A stretch of DNA of 64,000 nucleotides from Thermoanaerobacterium xylanolyticum LX-11 (lineage in GTDB: Bacteria; Bacillota; Thermoanaerobacteria; Thermoanaerobacterales; Thermoanaerobacteraceae). The stretch's first letter is position 1. Every line of letters starts with the position of its first letter. The DNA lies in the NCBI RefSeq assembly GCF_000189775.2, contig NC_015555.1, positions 2,367,001 through 2,431,000 on the forward strand. Reading direction: 5' to 3'. The notes beneath the pieces are model-generated. The model ran no database searches and was not told the DNA's origin. It was given only the letters and a program-made list of their open reading frames with translations. Below are positions 1-9,166 of this stretch, one piece after another. A program made the translations under genes and the position numbers.

Positions 1-722
1 TCTTTAAAATCTTTGCCTAATGTTTCTTTTACAACATTTGCATAATGATTTAAATTGTTATCAAGAATTTCTACCATTTCAGGTGTAGCGCCTTTCTGAG
101 GACCGTAAATGTAAGATGCACCGTTTTTGCCACAAAGAGGATTTGTAACATCTGATGCTACCATGAAGCTGCTTTCGTATATCCTCTTATCCAAGCCATC
201 TATGTCTATTTCCTTAAGCCTTGAAAGATTCCCCCCACCGTAAGGTATGTCTTTTCCGTCTTCATCCAAGAGCTTTGCTCCTAAAGCTTGAACCATGCCT
301 GCACCGCCGTCATTTGTGGCGCTGCCGCCTAAGCCTACGATAAACCTGCGGCATCCTTCGTCAAGGGCTTTTTTTATAAGCTGCCCTACACCGTATGTAG
401 TAGTGACTAAAGGATCTCTCATGTCATCTGGCACAAGGTTTAAACCAGATGATGCAGCCATCTCTATGACCGCTGTGCCATCATCTAAGATTCCAAAAAA
501 GCTTTTTACAGTATTGCCAAGAGGGCCTATCCCTTCTGTCTCTACGATTTTCCCTCCTGATAAAGAAATCAATGCGTCTACTGTGCCTTCTCCGCCGTCA
601 GCTATAGGCACTTTTATAATCTCAGCATCTACAACCCTTCTTATGCCTTCCGTCATGGCCTCTATGACTTCCTTTGATGACAAGCTTCCTTTGTAAGAGT
701 CAGGTGCAACTAATATCCTCAC
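1..722 (-). CDS. glxK: Glycerate kinase, GlxK/GckA family (3' part beyond window)
   Basis: Phosphorylates D-glycerate with ATP in the cytoplasm. Only the first 240 codons are here; the rest lies left of the window. The protein begins VRILVAPDSYKGSLSS, the typical start of this family, and continues with the conserved blocks VPIADGGEGT, IGLGPLGNTV-like (GIGPLGNTVKSFFG) and GLGGSATNDGGAGM. The start is a GTG at 720-722 preceded by AGGTGG; no ATG lies near it. It faces away from the palindromic element to its right and shares no operon visible here. Family assignment is firm; which glycerate-2-kinase or 3-kinase activity it has cannot be told from sequence. Confidence 0.9.
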   Translation of the reverse strand, partial: MRILVAPDSYKGSLSSKEVIEAMTEGIRRVVDAEIIKVPIADGGEGTVDALISLSGGKIVETEGIGPLGNTVKSFFGILDDGTAVIEMAASSGLNLVPDDMRDPLVTTTYGVGQLIKKALDEGCRRFIVGLGGSATNDGGAGMVQALGAKLLDEDGKDIPYGGGNLSRLKEIDIDGLDKRIYESSFMVASDVTNPLCGKNGASYIYGPQKGATPEMVEILDNNLNHYANVVKETLGKDFK

Positions 723-782
723 TGTTTCACCACCTGTATTAAATAATGAAATATCTTTTCTATAATAGTAGGTAATTTTGAT

Positions 783-1000
783 AAAAAGACAATTTTGATT
801 CGTTTGCTCTCAGAGTTGAAAAGCGACTAAACTAAAGCTCGATCTTGAACTTCAGCAGGGTTCCGGGCACATTCGGCGTCCATGCCTCAAGTGCCCGTCT
901 CAGCCATCCATGGCTTCGACCCTGCTTTCGTTCATCGATCTCGCCAAGTTTAGTTATCGCTTTCCAACAAGTCGCTTCACTCATTCAAAATTGTCTTTTT
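783..1000. repeat. 218-bp imperfect palindromic element with terminal inverted repeats (MITE-like)
   Basis: The ends are near-perfect inverted repeats: AAAAAGACAATTTTGATT at 783-800 and ATTCAAAATTGTCTTTTT at 983-1000 (17 of 18 paired). The inverted symmetry continues inward: GTTGAAAAGCGACTAAACT against AGTTTAGTTATCGCTTTCCAAC, GATC...CAGGGT against ACCCTG...GATC, and CGGGCAC against GTGCCCG near the centre. It is richer in G+C than its flanks and has no convincing ORF. It could be a miniature transposable element or encode a long structured RNA. Copy number is unknown. Confidence 0.65.
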
Positions 1001-1026
1001 CAATAATATCAATGAGTTATTATTCT

Positions 1027-2388
1027 CTATTGTTGATTTAAAAGCTCAATTGCCTTGTCAAGCTGTGCATCGTTTCTAAGTGTCAAACCGTAGAAGTATG
1101 AAAGTGCATCGACAGTTCCTCTATCCATGACACCTGTTGCTGGAATTCCTGCGTATTTTTGAAAGCTTATAAGTGCATCGTATGTGTCATTGCCAAAGTA
1201 CCCATTTGGCTCACCTTTGTAGTAGCCTAAAAGACTTAAGTACGACTGCAAAAGCTTCACATTGTAACCTGTATCGCCTTTTTTTACATCATTTATGTAT
1301 ATAAGCTGAGGCAAAAACACTCTGCTGTCATTGACTTCCACATCAGGTTTAAGCCCTACTCCGTTTATGGAGCGGCCAGATGGAAGCAAATACTTCGCGA
1401 TTGTAAGCTTCATGCCACTGCCATCAGAAAATGGAAATACCTCTTGCACTGTCCCTTTGCCATAGGAATTTTCCCCTACAAGAATTCCCGCCTTTGTGTC
1501 TTGTATTGCACCAGATAGTATTTCCGCAGCAGATGCAGTGTTTCCATTTATGAGAACTGCTATCTTGTACTTAGGGTTTTTTAAATATGAATAGTACGTT
1601 TCATTTCCGCTGTTCATGGCAACAGTTACAACAGGGCCTGCCGGCACGAAATAGCCAGCTACATCTACAGCCTCTTGAAGGTATCCGCCAGGATTATCCC
1701 TTAAATCTATGACAAGCTTCTTTATATTATTTTGGTCCATGTAATCAAGAGCCTTTGAAACATTGTCATAAGTGTTTCCATTAAACTCACTTATGCTTAT
1801 GTATCCAACACCGTTTATTATTTTATATGTGACAGGATTTATGCTTATTACATCCCTTACAAGCTTGTATTCAACGGTCTTTCCGTTTGCAAGAAAGTCG
1901 ATGGTGACAGTTGTGCCTTTATCACCTTTTATGAGGTTTGTGACATCTGCAATGTCCATGCCTTTTACGTCTTTGCCGTCGACAGACTCTACTATGTAAC
2001 CGCTTTGTATGCCTGCCTTATAGGCTGGAGAGCCCTTTATAGTAGATACGACTACTATGTCTTGACCTCTTTCTTCTACTTGCAAACCCACTCCTGTAAA
2101 TGTGCCCGAAGTAGACTCCATAAATGAATCCATCTCATCTTTTGTAAAATATGTGCTGTACTTATCAAGTGAAGATAGTATGCCTTGTATGGCACCTTCC
2201 TCCATTTGATCGTACGTAACATCACCTGCATAATTTTCTTTTATAAACTGCATAAATGAGCCTAAATCATTTAAATAACTGCTTATGTCGTCTTGTGTTG
2301 CTGTTGCAGCAAAAGCCGCCATAGGTGCAGATAAAACAAGTGTCAATACGATTACAAATGCCATAAAAATTGATAAATGCCTTTTCAT
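1027..2388 (-). CDS. C-terminal processing peptidase (S41 family) with PDZ and peptidoglycan-binding domains
   Basis: Secreted or membrane-anchored serine protease that cleaves substrates near their C-termini. From the chosen ATG (2386-2388, after GGAGGC) the protein has an N-terminal hydrophobic signal segment (MKRHLSIFMAFVIVLTLVLSAP). A PDZ domain follows (GVGLQVEERGQDIVVVSTIKGSPA), then the S41 core with the serine in GNTASAAEILSG and the lysine in SYGKGTVQ, the catalytic Ser-Lys dyad. The last ~70 residues are a PG_binding_1 repeat (NVKLLQSYLSLLGYYKGEPNGYFG-type), as in Bacillus CtpA/B. An upstream in-frame start would add 12 residues with no ribosome site. About 453 residues. Stand-alone gene. 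Confidence 0.93.
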   Translation of the reverse strand: MKRHLSIFMAFVIVLTLVLSAPMAAFAATATQDDISSYLNDLGSFMQFIKENYAGDVTYDQMEEGAIQGILSSLDKYSTYFTKDEMDSFMESTSGTFTGVGLQVEERGQDIVVVSTIKGSPAYKAGIQSGYIVESVDGKDVKGMDIADVTNLIKGDKGTTVTIDFLANGKTVEYKLVRDVISINPVTYKIINGVGYISISEFNGNTYDNVSKALDYMDQNNIKKLVIDLRDNPGGYLQEAVDVAGYFVPAGPVVTVAMNSGNETYYSYLKNPKYKIAVLINGNTASAAEILSGAIQDTKAGILVGENSYGKGTVQEVFPFSDGSGMKLTIAKYLLPSGRSINGVGLKPDVEVNDSRVFLPQLIYINDVKKGDTGYNVKLLQSYLSLLGYYKGEPNGYFGNDTYDALISFQKYAGIPATGVMDRGTVDALSYFYGLTLRNDAQLDKAIELLNQQ

Positions 2389-2514
2389 AAGATAGCCTCC
2401 TCGTATAATTATTATTAAAGACAATAAATTTGTCTCACATCTTAAAACTTAATAAAACACATTTATAATTGGAAATTATCTCTTCTTTAAAACCTTATTT
2501 AGAAATCACATCTA

Positions 2515-2584
2515 TTGCCATGTATCTAAAATATCAAATGATTAAGTACATGGCACAGGCCGTCACATCTTTTATTTTACGGCC
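2515..2584. repeat. Two adjacent stem-loops left of the IS110 element
   Basis: TGCCATGTA and TACATGGCA form a 9-bp perfect inverted repeat around a ~22-nt loop, immediately followed by GGCCGT (2558-2563) and ACGGCC (2579-2584). IS110-family elements often insert at or beside palindromic repeats, so this may be the target or a terminator. The rest of the 2389-2597 gap contains nothing else I recognise. Confidence 0.4.
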
Positions 2585-2597
2585 TTTATGTTTACTT

Positions 2598-2625
2598 TTG
2601 AGATAACTTGTAGCATTATTATACT
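2598..2625 (+). promoter_or_regulatory. Putative promoter reading into the IS110 left end
   Basis: TTGAGA at 2598-2603 and TATACT at 2620-2625 with a 16-nt spacer. The predicted start near 2632 would give a transcript covering the structured region ahead of the transposase. Confidence 0.45.
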
Positions 2626-2631
2626 GTAAAG

Positions 2632-2790
2632 TTAATATGGGACAGGCTTTTGTCCTCCTTGCGGGTTTTCCGCTCTTTTAAGTATGGTCCCTACACCAGA
2701 TTTGCCTTTTCTCACGCGAAATCTGCTTTGTCGTATATAAACCCCTGGCAGCAGAGGATTAAGGTTTATATATTAATAGCTAATTGCGAG
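2632..2790 (+). ncRNA. Candidate bridge RNA of the first IS110 element
   Basis: Four consecutive hairpins are visible: GGACA/TGTCC (2640-2655), GCGG/CCGC (2661-2673), CAGATTT/AAATCTG (2697-2725) and a 10-bp perfect stem TATATAAACC/GGTTTATATA (2734-2772). A promoter ends just upstream. IS110-family recombinases are known to use a structured non-coding RNA from an element end to pair donor and target. The assignment is by position and structure only; guide loops were not matched to flanks. Confidence 0.45.
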
Positions 2791-2872
2791 GTTGCTACAT
2801 AATCTGGTCGCTAGGTTATCTCAAATTAACTTTTATCTACACCATTACCCTTTGAAAGGAGGTGCTATAGCT

Positions 2873-4132
2873 TTGAATAAACTTTTTGTAGGCATGGATA
2901 TAAGCTTGGATGATGTCAAGGTTCATATTCTCGACCAAGACGGCATTGATGCTTGCTCTCGTTTTTCTATAGATAATAATCCTTCTGGTTGCAATATTTT
3001 AGTGTCTCATATATTGGATTGTTGTAATAAATACAACATTCAGAAGGTTTTTATTGGCCTAGAATCTACTTCAGTCTATGGTTGGCATATTCAGTATTAT
3101 TTAGCTGACCATGCTTCTTTGAAGCCTTTTAATCCTTCTGTAACTACTTTTAATGCTAATACTGTCAAGGCTTTTAAAAAGTCTCTTGGCAATTTGCCTA
3201 AGAATGACTGGGTTGATGCTTTTGTCATTGCTGAAAAATTAAGGTTTGGAAGGCTTCCTAAATCTTGTCCTGTAGATTTTAGATACCTTGCTCTCCAAAG
3301 GCTTACCCGCCATCGCTTTCACATTGTTGATAGTATTGTCAGAGAGAAAAATTATTTCCTAAGCAATCTGTTTCTTAAATTTAGTGGCTTATGTCAGATT
3401 AAAGTTTTTAGCAATAATTTTGGTACGACTGCTACTGAAATATTTAATGAGTTTTTAACTCTTGATGATATTGCGGCTCGACCGCTTGAAGATCTTGTTG
3501 CCTTTTTAGTTGATAAAGGTAGAGACCACTTTAATGACCCTAATGCTACAGCTAAATTACTCCAACAGGCTGTACGCAAATCTTATAGAATCAACGCTAA
3601 TGTAAATGATTCTTTGAATTTTGTTATCAAGTCTTGTCTTGATAATATACAGTATCTTGAAAAGCAGAAGAAAGCTTCTGAAAAGACCATTGCCAATGAA
3701 GTCAAAGGATTTAAGAATCAATTTCTTTGTCTTACTTCAGTAAATGGCATTGGTCCAACTATAGCAGCTGGCCTAATATCTGAGATAGGCGGAATATCAA
3801 GGTTTGATAATGATAATGCTCTTGCAAAGTTTTCCGGCATATATTGGTCAGAATACCAGTCTGCGGATTTTAAAGCAGAGGACACTTATTTAAAACGCAC
3901 TGGTAATGAGTATCTCAGATATTACTTTATTCAAGCAGCCGACCAACTTAGGAAATATTGTCCTGAGTTTTCACAATACTATGCTCGCAAATTTAATGAA
4001 AGTAAAACTCATAAACACAAACGTGCTTTAGTTTTAACGGCACGCAAAGCTGTAAGGTTAGTCTTTGCTCTGCTGCGCGAAGAAAAACTTTATAAACCAC
4101 CAGCAATGAAAGGAGATGATTGTAAAGAATAA
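2873..4132 (+). CDS. IS110-family transposase (DEDD recombinase)
   Basis: Mobilises its element by RNA-guided recombination in this family. The N-terminal DEDD/RuvC-like domain begins NKLFVGMDISLDDVKVHILD and contains GLESTSVYGWHIQYYL. The C-terminal Transposase_20 domain shows SVNGIGPTIAAGLISEIGG and the conserved serine region KFSGIYWSEYQSADF followed by KRTGNEYLRYYFIQAADQLR. The start is taken as TTG at 2873, placed after AAAGGAGGTG; an upstream frame extension to 2792 has no ribosome site. About 419 residues, full length for the family, with no frameshift, so it may be active. Its sequence is clearly different from the second IS110-family transposase at 48.9 kb. Confidence 0.93.
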   Translation: MNKLFVGMDISLDDVKVHILDQDGIDACSRFSIDNNPSGCNILVSHILDCCNKYNIQKVFIGLESTSVYGWHIQYYLADHASLKPFNPSVTTFNANTVKAFKKSLGNLPKNDWVDAFVIAEKLRFGRLPKSCPVDFRYLALQRLTRHRFHIVDSIVREKNYFLSNLFLKFSGLCQIKVFSNNFGTTATEIFNEFLTLDDIAARPLEDLVAFLVDKGRDHFNDPNATAKLLQQAVRKSYRINANVNDSLNFVIKSCLDNIQYLEKQKKASEKTIANEVKGFKNQFLCLTSVNGIGPTIAAGLISEIGGISRFDNDNALAKFSGIYWSEYQSADFKAEDTYLKRTGNEYLRYYFIQAADQLRKYCPEFSQYYARKFNESKTHKHKRALVLTARKAVRLVFALLREEKLYKPPAMKGDDCKE

Positions 4133-4330
4133 CATATTATTCTATTCCCATAATTAACATATATTTCCATTGCTGTTTTTGGTAATGGTTAGCTTTGCTA
4201 TACTCTTTTTTAGCTATTTTTTTAAAAAATTTTTTGATTTTTTTAATCACCCCTTGACATATTACCGAAATACTTAAGAATAATTTACCTTAATTATACC
4301 ACAAAATTTTCAACCATCTTACGTAAATAT

Positions 4331-4357
4331 AAAATAAAGGCCTAATATTAGACCTTT
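4331..4357 (-). terminator. Terminator of the threonine operon
   Basis: On the minus strand AAAGGTCTAATATTAGGCCTTTATTTT forms a short stem with one G/T or mismatched pair followed by a T-rich stretch. It overlaps the thrB stop codon. Confidence 0.6.
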
Positions 4358-5261
4358 ATATGATTGTAGCGCCGTCATTGTCGCACTTTAATTTATAAAC
4401 GCTACACTCTATACCTCTATCTTCGTACACCTTCTTTATGGCTTCTTCTACATGGCTTAAGGCACTTTTATCAACCATAGCCATCATGGTAGGCCCTGCA
4501 CCGCTTAAAAATGCAGCATATGCCCCTTTATCCAACGCCTCCTCTATTACGTAGTACATCTCTTTAATGAATTCTTTCCTGTACACTTGATGCAGCATGT
4601 CCTGCGAGGCGTATTTAAGCAAATCATATCTGCCTGAGAATATGGACGCCGTAAAAAGGGATGATCTTCCTACATTAAATACTGCGCTTCTAAATTCGAT
4701 GATAGACGGCAACACGCCTCTTGCCTTTGAAGTCAAAAGCTCTCTTTTAGGGTAAAAGGCTAAAAACGCAATGTGGTCGTCCAACTCTTTTTTTACAAAA
4801 TAAGTCTTTTTCCCATCAAAAGTAGCCACATTGAAGCCGCCGTTTAAAGCAGGAGATACATTGTCAGCATGGCCTTCCATCGATGAGGCTATGTCTAATA
4901 TTTCATCTCTACTTACAGGACTTCCGATTAAAGCATTTGCAGCTACAAGTCCGCCTATTATAGCCGCCGCACTGCTTCCTAAGCCACTTCCCGTCGGAAT
5001 GCCATTTTTAGACTTTATGTAAAGCCCATCTACAGAAATATTGGCTTTGTCAAAAATTTTCTTGGCTGCTTTATAAATCAGATTTTCTTCGTTTCGCTCT
5101 ATATTTAAAATGCCTTCCCCTTCAACATCAATTTCCAGTTTATGGCCTTTTATCTCCATGTAGATTTCATTGTAAAGATTTAGCGCAATACCCAGGCAGT
5201 CAAACCCAGGGCCTAAGTTAGCTGTAGATGCAGGCACCCTCACGCAGACAGACTTAACCAT
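4356..5261 (-). CDS. thrB: Homoserine kinase
   Basis: GHMP-family kinase that phosphorylates L-homoserine, the step before threonine synthase. The N-terminus [21 protein letters not shown] is typical, the ATP-binding GHMP motif is [15 protein letters not shown], and the C-terminal GHMP motif is [14 protein letters not shown]. The ATG at 5259-5261 lies 8 nt after GGAAGG. An in-frame GTG at 5268-5270 overlaps that ribosome site and is less likely. The gene overlaps the end of thrC by a few bases, so translation is probably coupled. About 301 residues, full length. Last gene of the operon before a terminator. Confidence 0.95.
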   Translation of the reverse strand: MVKSVCVRVPASTANLGPGFDCLGIALNLYNEIYMEIKGHKLEIDVEGEGILNIERNEENLIYKAAKKIFDKANISVDGLYIKSKNGIPTGSGLGSSAAAIIGGLVAANALIGSPVSRDEILDIASSMEGHADNVSPALNGGFNVATFDGKKTYFVKKELDDHIAFLAFYPKRELLTSKARGVLPSIIEFRSAVFNVGRSSLFTASIFSGRYDLLKYASQDMLHQVYRKEFIKEMYYVIEEALDKGAYAAFLSGAGPTMMAMVDKSALSHVEEAIKKVYEDRGIECSVYKLKCDNDGATII

Positions 5262-6312
5262 ATATTGCACCTTCCAATGATTTTAAGTCAGCATCCACAG
5301 TCTTTACGCTTTTCCCGCCTAAGTTTATGGCTGTATCAGGATCTTTAAGCCCATTTCCTGTCAAGACGCACACGACAGTATCACCCTCTTTGAAAAGACC
5401 CTCTCTGTACTTCTTTATGACGCCTGCAATAGAAGCACATGAGGCAGGCTCTGCAAAGATCCCTTCCCTCTTGGCAAGGTACGAGTACGCCTCTAATATC
5501 TCATCGTCCGTCACCTTATCTATAAGGCCACCTGATTCGTCCCTTGCTGCAACGGCTTTCTGCCAACTGGCTGGGTTTCCAATTCTTATGGCTGTTGCTA
5601 TCGTCTCAGGGTGCTCAAATACCCTATTTTCCACGATAGGGGCTGCGCCTGCCGCTTGAAATCCTATCATCTTAGGCAGACTGTCGATCATGCCATTGCA
5701 GTAATACTCTTTAAAGCCCATCCAATACGCCGTAATATTTCCCGCATTGCCAACAGGAAGTGCCAGATAATCAGGAGCCTTCTTAAGCGTATCGCATATT
5801 TCAAACGACGATGATTTCTGCCCTTCCAATCTGTACGGGTTTATGGAATTTACTACGGTTATAGGGTGCATTTTCGATATCTCCCTCACAAGGTTTAATG
5901 CATCATCAAAATTGCCGTTTATGGCGACGACTTCTGCACCATACGCTATTGCCTGAGCTAATTTTCCTAACGCTATCTTTCCACCTGGAATCAGAACGAC
6001 GCATTTAAGTCCGGCTTTTGATGCATAAGCAGCCGCCGATGCGGATGTATTGCCTGTTGATGCACACACGACAGCCTGCGAGCCTTCCTGCTTTGCCATT
6101 GATACGGCTACCGTCATGCCTCTATCTTTAAAAGAGCCTGTCGGATTTAAACCTTCGTACTTTAAATAGATCTTTAACCCCGGAAAATCCTTCTCGATGT
6201 TTTCAGCTTCTATAAGGGGTGTGTTTCCTTCTTTTAGCGTGATTATATTCTCATCGTCTATTTTAGGCATGTATCTTCTATACGACTTTATTATTCCATC
6301 CCATTCCATCAT
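5254..6312 (-). CDS. thrC: Threonine synthase
   Basis: Pyridoxal-phosphate enzyme converting O-phosphohomoserine to threonine. The PLP lysine is in [17 protein letters not shown], and the substrate/PLP phosphate loops are [13 protein letters not shown] and [14 protein letters not shown]. The C-terminal [12 protein letters not shown] is typical of the short (Bacillus-type, ~350 residue) form. It starts with ATG at 6310-6312, overlapping the hom stop by four bases (ATGA), and its own 3' end overlaps thrB. This shows one transcript with coupled translation: hom-thrC-thrB. Confidence 0.95.
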   Translation of the reverse strand: MMEWDGIIKSYRRYMPKIDDENIITLKEGNTPLIEAENIEKDFPGLKIYLKYEGLNPTGSFKDRGMTVAVSMAKQEGSQAVVCASTGNTSASAAAYASKAGLKCVVLIPGGKIALGKLAQAIAYGAEVVAINGNFDDALNLVREISKMHPITVVNSINPYRLEGQKSSSFEICDTLKKAPDYLALPVGNAGNITAYWMGFKEYYCNGMIDSLPKMIGFQAAGAAPIVENRVFEHPETIATAIRIGNPASWQKAVAARDESGGLIDKVTDDEILEAYSYLAKREGIFAEPASCASIAGVIKKYREGLFKEGDTVVCVLTGNGLKDPDTAINLGGKSVKTVDADLKSLEGAIYG

Positions 6313-7568
6313 TCTTCCCCCTCCACTCTTATTACGCTGGCGACTCTGTCAACCTCTTTTAGCTTTTCTATTTCATCCAATGCCGTAAAAAGATTTTTTG
6401 TCAACGCATTGTGGGTTATAAGGACTATCTCAGCATATTCTCCCAAAACCTCTTTTTGAACGACAGACACTAAGCTTATGCCTTCCTGCCCTAAAACTCC
6501 TGTGACTTTGCTCATGACACCTGGTTTATCGAGGGCTATTATCCTTATATAGTATTTGGATACTGTATCCACAATGTCTTTCATCGCTGCATCATCGTAG
6601 CCGTTTTGAGTAGGTATATGATTTGCCACATCGATGACATCAGCTACAACTGCACTGGCTGTAGGCATCATGCCGGCGCCTTGTCCGTAGAACATAAGCC
6701 TTCCAACCGCATTGCCTTCCACGAGAATAGCATTGTAAACGCCGTTTACGCCATTTAGCGGATTTTTCTTTGATATCATGACAGGATGTACCCATGCTTC
6801 CAACTTTTCATTTTCGTCAAGTCTGCCGTAAGCTATGAGCTTTATGGTAAAGCCCAATTCATCGGCGTACTTTATGTCTTCTTTTGATATGGTCCTAATT
6901 CCTTTTGTGTATATATTATCAGGCATAACGTACTTGTTAAATGAAAGTGTACACAGTATAGCCAGCTTCCTTGCAGCATCAAACCCATCCACATCATCTG
7001 TGGGATCCAGCTCAGCATACCCTTTCTGCTGTGCCTCTTTCAATACTCCTTCAAAACTTAGCCCCCTCGACTTCATCTCTGTCAGTATATAGTTGGTGGT
7101 TCCATTCAAGATCCCTTTTATCTCATATATCTTGTTGGCAGCAAGGCAGCTTTTCAATGGCCTTATGATAGGTATGCCACCACCTACTGACGCCTCATAA
7201 AGGAGATTTACGTTGTTTTCACTTGCCAGCTTTATAAGCTCTTTGCCATGTTTTGCGATGACTTCCTTATTGGCTGTAACGACATTTTTACCTCTTAATA
7301 TGGCTTCTTTCATGTACTCCAGTGCTGGGTGCTCTTTCCCCATAACTTCTACTACCACATCTATCTCTGGATCATCTAAGATGTCGTAGGGATCTATGGT
7401 TATTTTGCCTTGTGCCTCTTTGATCCTTTTCTTCTCTGGATCCTTCACAAGTATCTTTTTAATCTCTATCTTCTGGCCAATCTTTTTCTCAATGGCATCC
7501 CCATTTTCTTCTATCAGGTGGACAACACCTGAACCAACAGTTCCAAGCCCCATTAAACCTATCTTCAC
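6309..7568 (-). CDS. hom: Homoserine dehydrogenase with C-terminal ACT domain
   Basis: Reduces aspartate semialdehyde to homoserine with NAD(P)H at the branch to threonine and methionine. The Rossmann motif is [13 protein letters not shown]; the catalytic domain contains [26 protein letters not shown] and [18 protein letters not shown]. The last ~80 residues form an ACT domain ([22 protein letters not shown]), which in relatives binds threonine for feedback control. Starts with GTG at 7566-7568 preceded by AGAGGAAGGA. 419 residues, normal length. First structural gene of the threonine set, 29 bp after the ACT-domain gene. Confidence 0.95.
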   Translation of the reverse strand: MKIGLMGLGTVGSGVVHLIEENGDAIEKKIGQKIEIKKILVKDPEKKRIKEAQGKITIDPYDILDDPEIDVVVEVMGKEHPALEYMKEAILRGKNVVTANKEVIAKHGKELIKLASENNVNLLYEASVGGGIPIIRPLKSCLAANKIYEIKGILNGTTNYILTEMKSRGLSFEGVLKEAQQKGYAELDPTDDVDGFDAARKLAILCTLSFNKYVMPDNIYTKGIRTISKEDIKYADELGFTIKLIAYGRLDENEKLEAWVHPVMISKKNPLNGVNGVYNAILVEGNAVGRLMFYGQGAGMMPTASAVVADVIDVANHIPTQNGYDDAAMKDIVDTVSKYYIRIIALDKPGVMSKVTGVLGQEGISLVSVVQKEVLGEYAEIVLITHNALTKNLFTALDEIEKLKEVDRVASVIRVEGEE

Positions 7569-7597
7569 AGCAAATTCCTTCCTCTCTAAAACAATAT

Positions 7598-8038
7598 TTA
7601 TTCACCGAGAATCTCTACTTTTCTGACACCGTGCTCTTCTTCTATTTTCTCTATAAGCTCCTCGATGCCTTTTACCATGTACTGCGTGTCTATGGATATA
7701 GAGACGCTGGCAACGCCAAGGGACGGCATGCTTTGGTTTATAGTTATTACATTGCCCTTCATCATGGCGATTGCATCCAGTATTGACGACAGTATCCCCG
7801 GCATGTGTTCTAACAAAAGCGAAAGCGTCACTATCTTTCCCTTAGAAAATTTGGAATAAGGAAAAATATAGTTTTTGTACTTGTAAAACGCACTTCTTGA
7901 TAAGCCTGCCATTTTTACCGCCTCATTTATGGTCTTAGCTTGCCCTGTCTCCAAAAGCTCTTTCGCCAAGATGGTCTTTTTCAGTGCTTCAGATAGTACC
8001 TCTTCCCTTATGATGTAAAATTTGCTTTCTTCCTGCAA
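7598..8038 (-). CDS. ACT-domain protein, UPF0735/PheB family
   Basis: Small protein with an N-terminal helix-turn-helix-like segment ([25 protein letters not shown]) and a C-terminal ACT domain ([32 protein letters not shown]). It resembles proteins often annotated PheB or UPF0735, found upstream of hom in Clostridia. Its biochemical role is not known; amino-acid-responsive regulation is plausible. The start is a TTG at 8036-8038, placed well after AAAGGGGGCGG; an upstream TTG in the same frame lacks a ribosome site. It lies directly after the operon promoter and 29 bp ahead of hom, so it is probably co-transcribed with the threonine genes. Confidence 0.88.
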   Translation of the reverse strand: MQEESKFYIIREEVLSEALKKTILAKELLETGQAKTINEAVKMAGLSRSAFYKYKNYIFPYSKFSKGKIVTLSLLLEHMPGILSSILDAIAMMKGNVITINQSMPSLGVASVSISIDTQYMVKGIEELIEKIEEEHGVRKVEILGE

Positions 8039-8098
8039 GGTTCCGCCCCCTTTCAATTATGTATCTATATAGTGTACATATATCCGTGTATTGTGAAC

Positions 8099-8127
8099 AT
8101 TTTATCACAGCTTCTTAAAAAAATCAA
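8099..8127 (-). promoter_or_regulatory. Promoter of the ACT-hom-thrC-thrB operon
   Basis: On the minus strand TTGATT (8122-8127) and TAAAAT (8099-8104) are separated by 17 nt. No T-box or attenuator fold was recognised in the short leader that follows. Confidence 0.6.
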
Positions 8128-8239
8128 GTGCAAATTATCTTTTGGACATAAATGTGCCTTAAAAAATTTATAATTTTGTAACGAATTAGCATTTAATTTG
8201 TTATATAATATAGGTAAATGTTTTAAAGGGGAGATGAAG

Positions 8240-9157
8240 TTGAAGAAGTTTTTGATTTTCGCGTGTATTGCCTTGACGCTATTTTTGACTGCTTGTTCTG
8301 GCGGCCAATTTAATGTTTATAATGATGATACGAAATTTTTGCTTAAATACGGCTTTAGCCCCGAAAAAGAATCGCCTTATTTTGATGTGACAATACCAAC
8401 GGATTGGAAAATCCAAAGCACATCTATGCCTGTGGGACTTTATTGGACTGAAGTGAATTTTTTGTCGAGAGACATAGGGTATAATATAGAAAAGTACAAA
8501 GGCAAGACAGTAAAAGCTGTGATCTACAGGCTTAATGAAAAGCTTCCTGGACAGGGTGAAAGCAGCAAGTACACGTACCCTGTCAATGCAGTCATCTTAA
8601 GGGATGGAGAAAATATAATAGGGGCATGGCTTGAATTCAACGCATCGACGCCTCTTTCGCTTAAGAAAAATTACATTGAAACACTTACAGAAAGGCCTTG
8701 GATAGACTGGGTCGCATCCCACGGTTTCCTAAAGCAATTGTCATCTCCATCTACAGACAAGCTTACACCTGAAGAGCTAATATACGCATATTTTAACGGC
8801 ATAAACAAAGGCGACAAAAGCTTAATATATTCAACTCTATCTATCAATATGCTGCACGACATGCTTTACATCAATAGGCCTGCAGGCGTCCTTTACAATA
8901 CCGATTTTGAGTCAAACAGCCTCGAACTAAATACAAAATCTGCAACAGTATTAAGCATAGATGAAAACAAAGGTTACACACCTTCAAAGAATAGAAATAT
9001 CTACGAAAGCAAAGAGTACAAAGTGACAGTAAATCTGACATTAAAAAATGAAGATAATACACCTACAAAAAACGGAAGAAACACGTTCTTCTTTATAATA
9101 GCAAAGTCAACAAAAGACTCACCGTGGAAGATAGAATCAATAGGAACAGGGCCATAA
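8240..9157 (+). CDS. Hypothetical lipoprotein
   Basis: Function not recognised. From the TTG at 8240 the N-terminus is a lipoprotein signal: two lysines, a hydrophobic stretch FLIFACIALTLF, and the lipobox LTAC followed by SGG, so the mature protein should be lipid-anchored outside the membrane. The body has no transmembrane segment and shows NTF2/DUF4829-like features late in the chain (ELIYAYFNGINKGDKSLIYSTLS ... SPWKIESIGTGP), a fold common in secreted lipoproteins. TTG is favoured because AAAGGGGAG sits 8 nt upstream; the ATG at 8234 is too close to it. Stand-alone, ending inside a terminator hairpin. Confidence 0.8.
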   Translation: MKKFLIFACIALTLFLTACSGGQFNVYNDDTKFLLKYGFSPEKESPYFDVTIPTDWKIQSTSMPVGLYWTEVNFLSRDIGYNIEKYKGKTVKAVIYRLNEKLPGQGESSKYTYPVNAVILRDGENIIGAWLEFNASTPLSLKKNYIETLTERPWIDWVASHGFLKQLSSPSTDKLTPEELIYAYFNGINKGDKSLIYSTLSINMLHDMLYINRPAGVLYNTDFESNSLELNTKSATVLSIDENKGYTPSKNRNIYESKEYKVTVNLTLKNEDNTPTKNGRNTFFFIIAKSTKDSPWKIESIGTGP

Positions 9158-9166
9158 GGCCCTTTT
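9149..9166. terminator. Convergent terminator between lipoprotein and metallo-hydrolase genes
   Basis: GGGCC-ATAA-GGCCC followed by TTTTA. The lipoprotein stop codon is inside the loop; the opposite gene stops at 9165. Confidence 0.75.

Larger units (their letters stand above)
2600..4140 (+). mobile_element. IS110-family insertion sequence, first copy (ends approximate)
   Basis: A DEDD-type transposase gene is preceded by about 240 bp of structured non-coding DNA. IS110 elements lack terminal inverted repeats, so I cannot fix the boundaries from one copy; the coordinates are estimates. A long non-coding left end is the arrangement known for the IS110 group whose bridge RNA lies upstream of the transposase. 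Confidence 0.6.

Noticed and set aside
295..696. Plus-strand 133-codon open frame at the left edge
   Set aside because: Antisense to glycerate kinase, whose minus-strand frame has clear family motifs and a GTG start with ribosome site.
2600..2872. Group II intron or riboswitch in the structured region before the first transposase
   Set aside because: No reverse transcriptase, domain V-like hairpin or known aptamer pattern; position fits an IS110 non-coding end better.
8057..8098. T-box or threonine attenuator ahead of the threonine operon
   Set aside because: The leader is only about 45-55 nt and lacks a T-box sequence or alternative hairpins.
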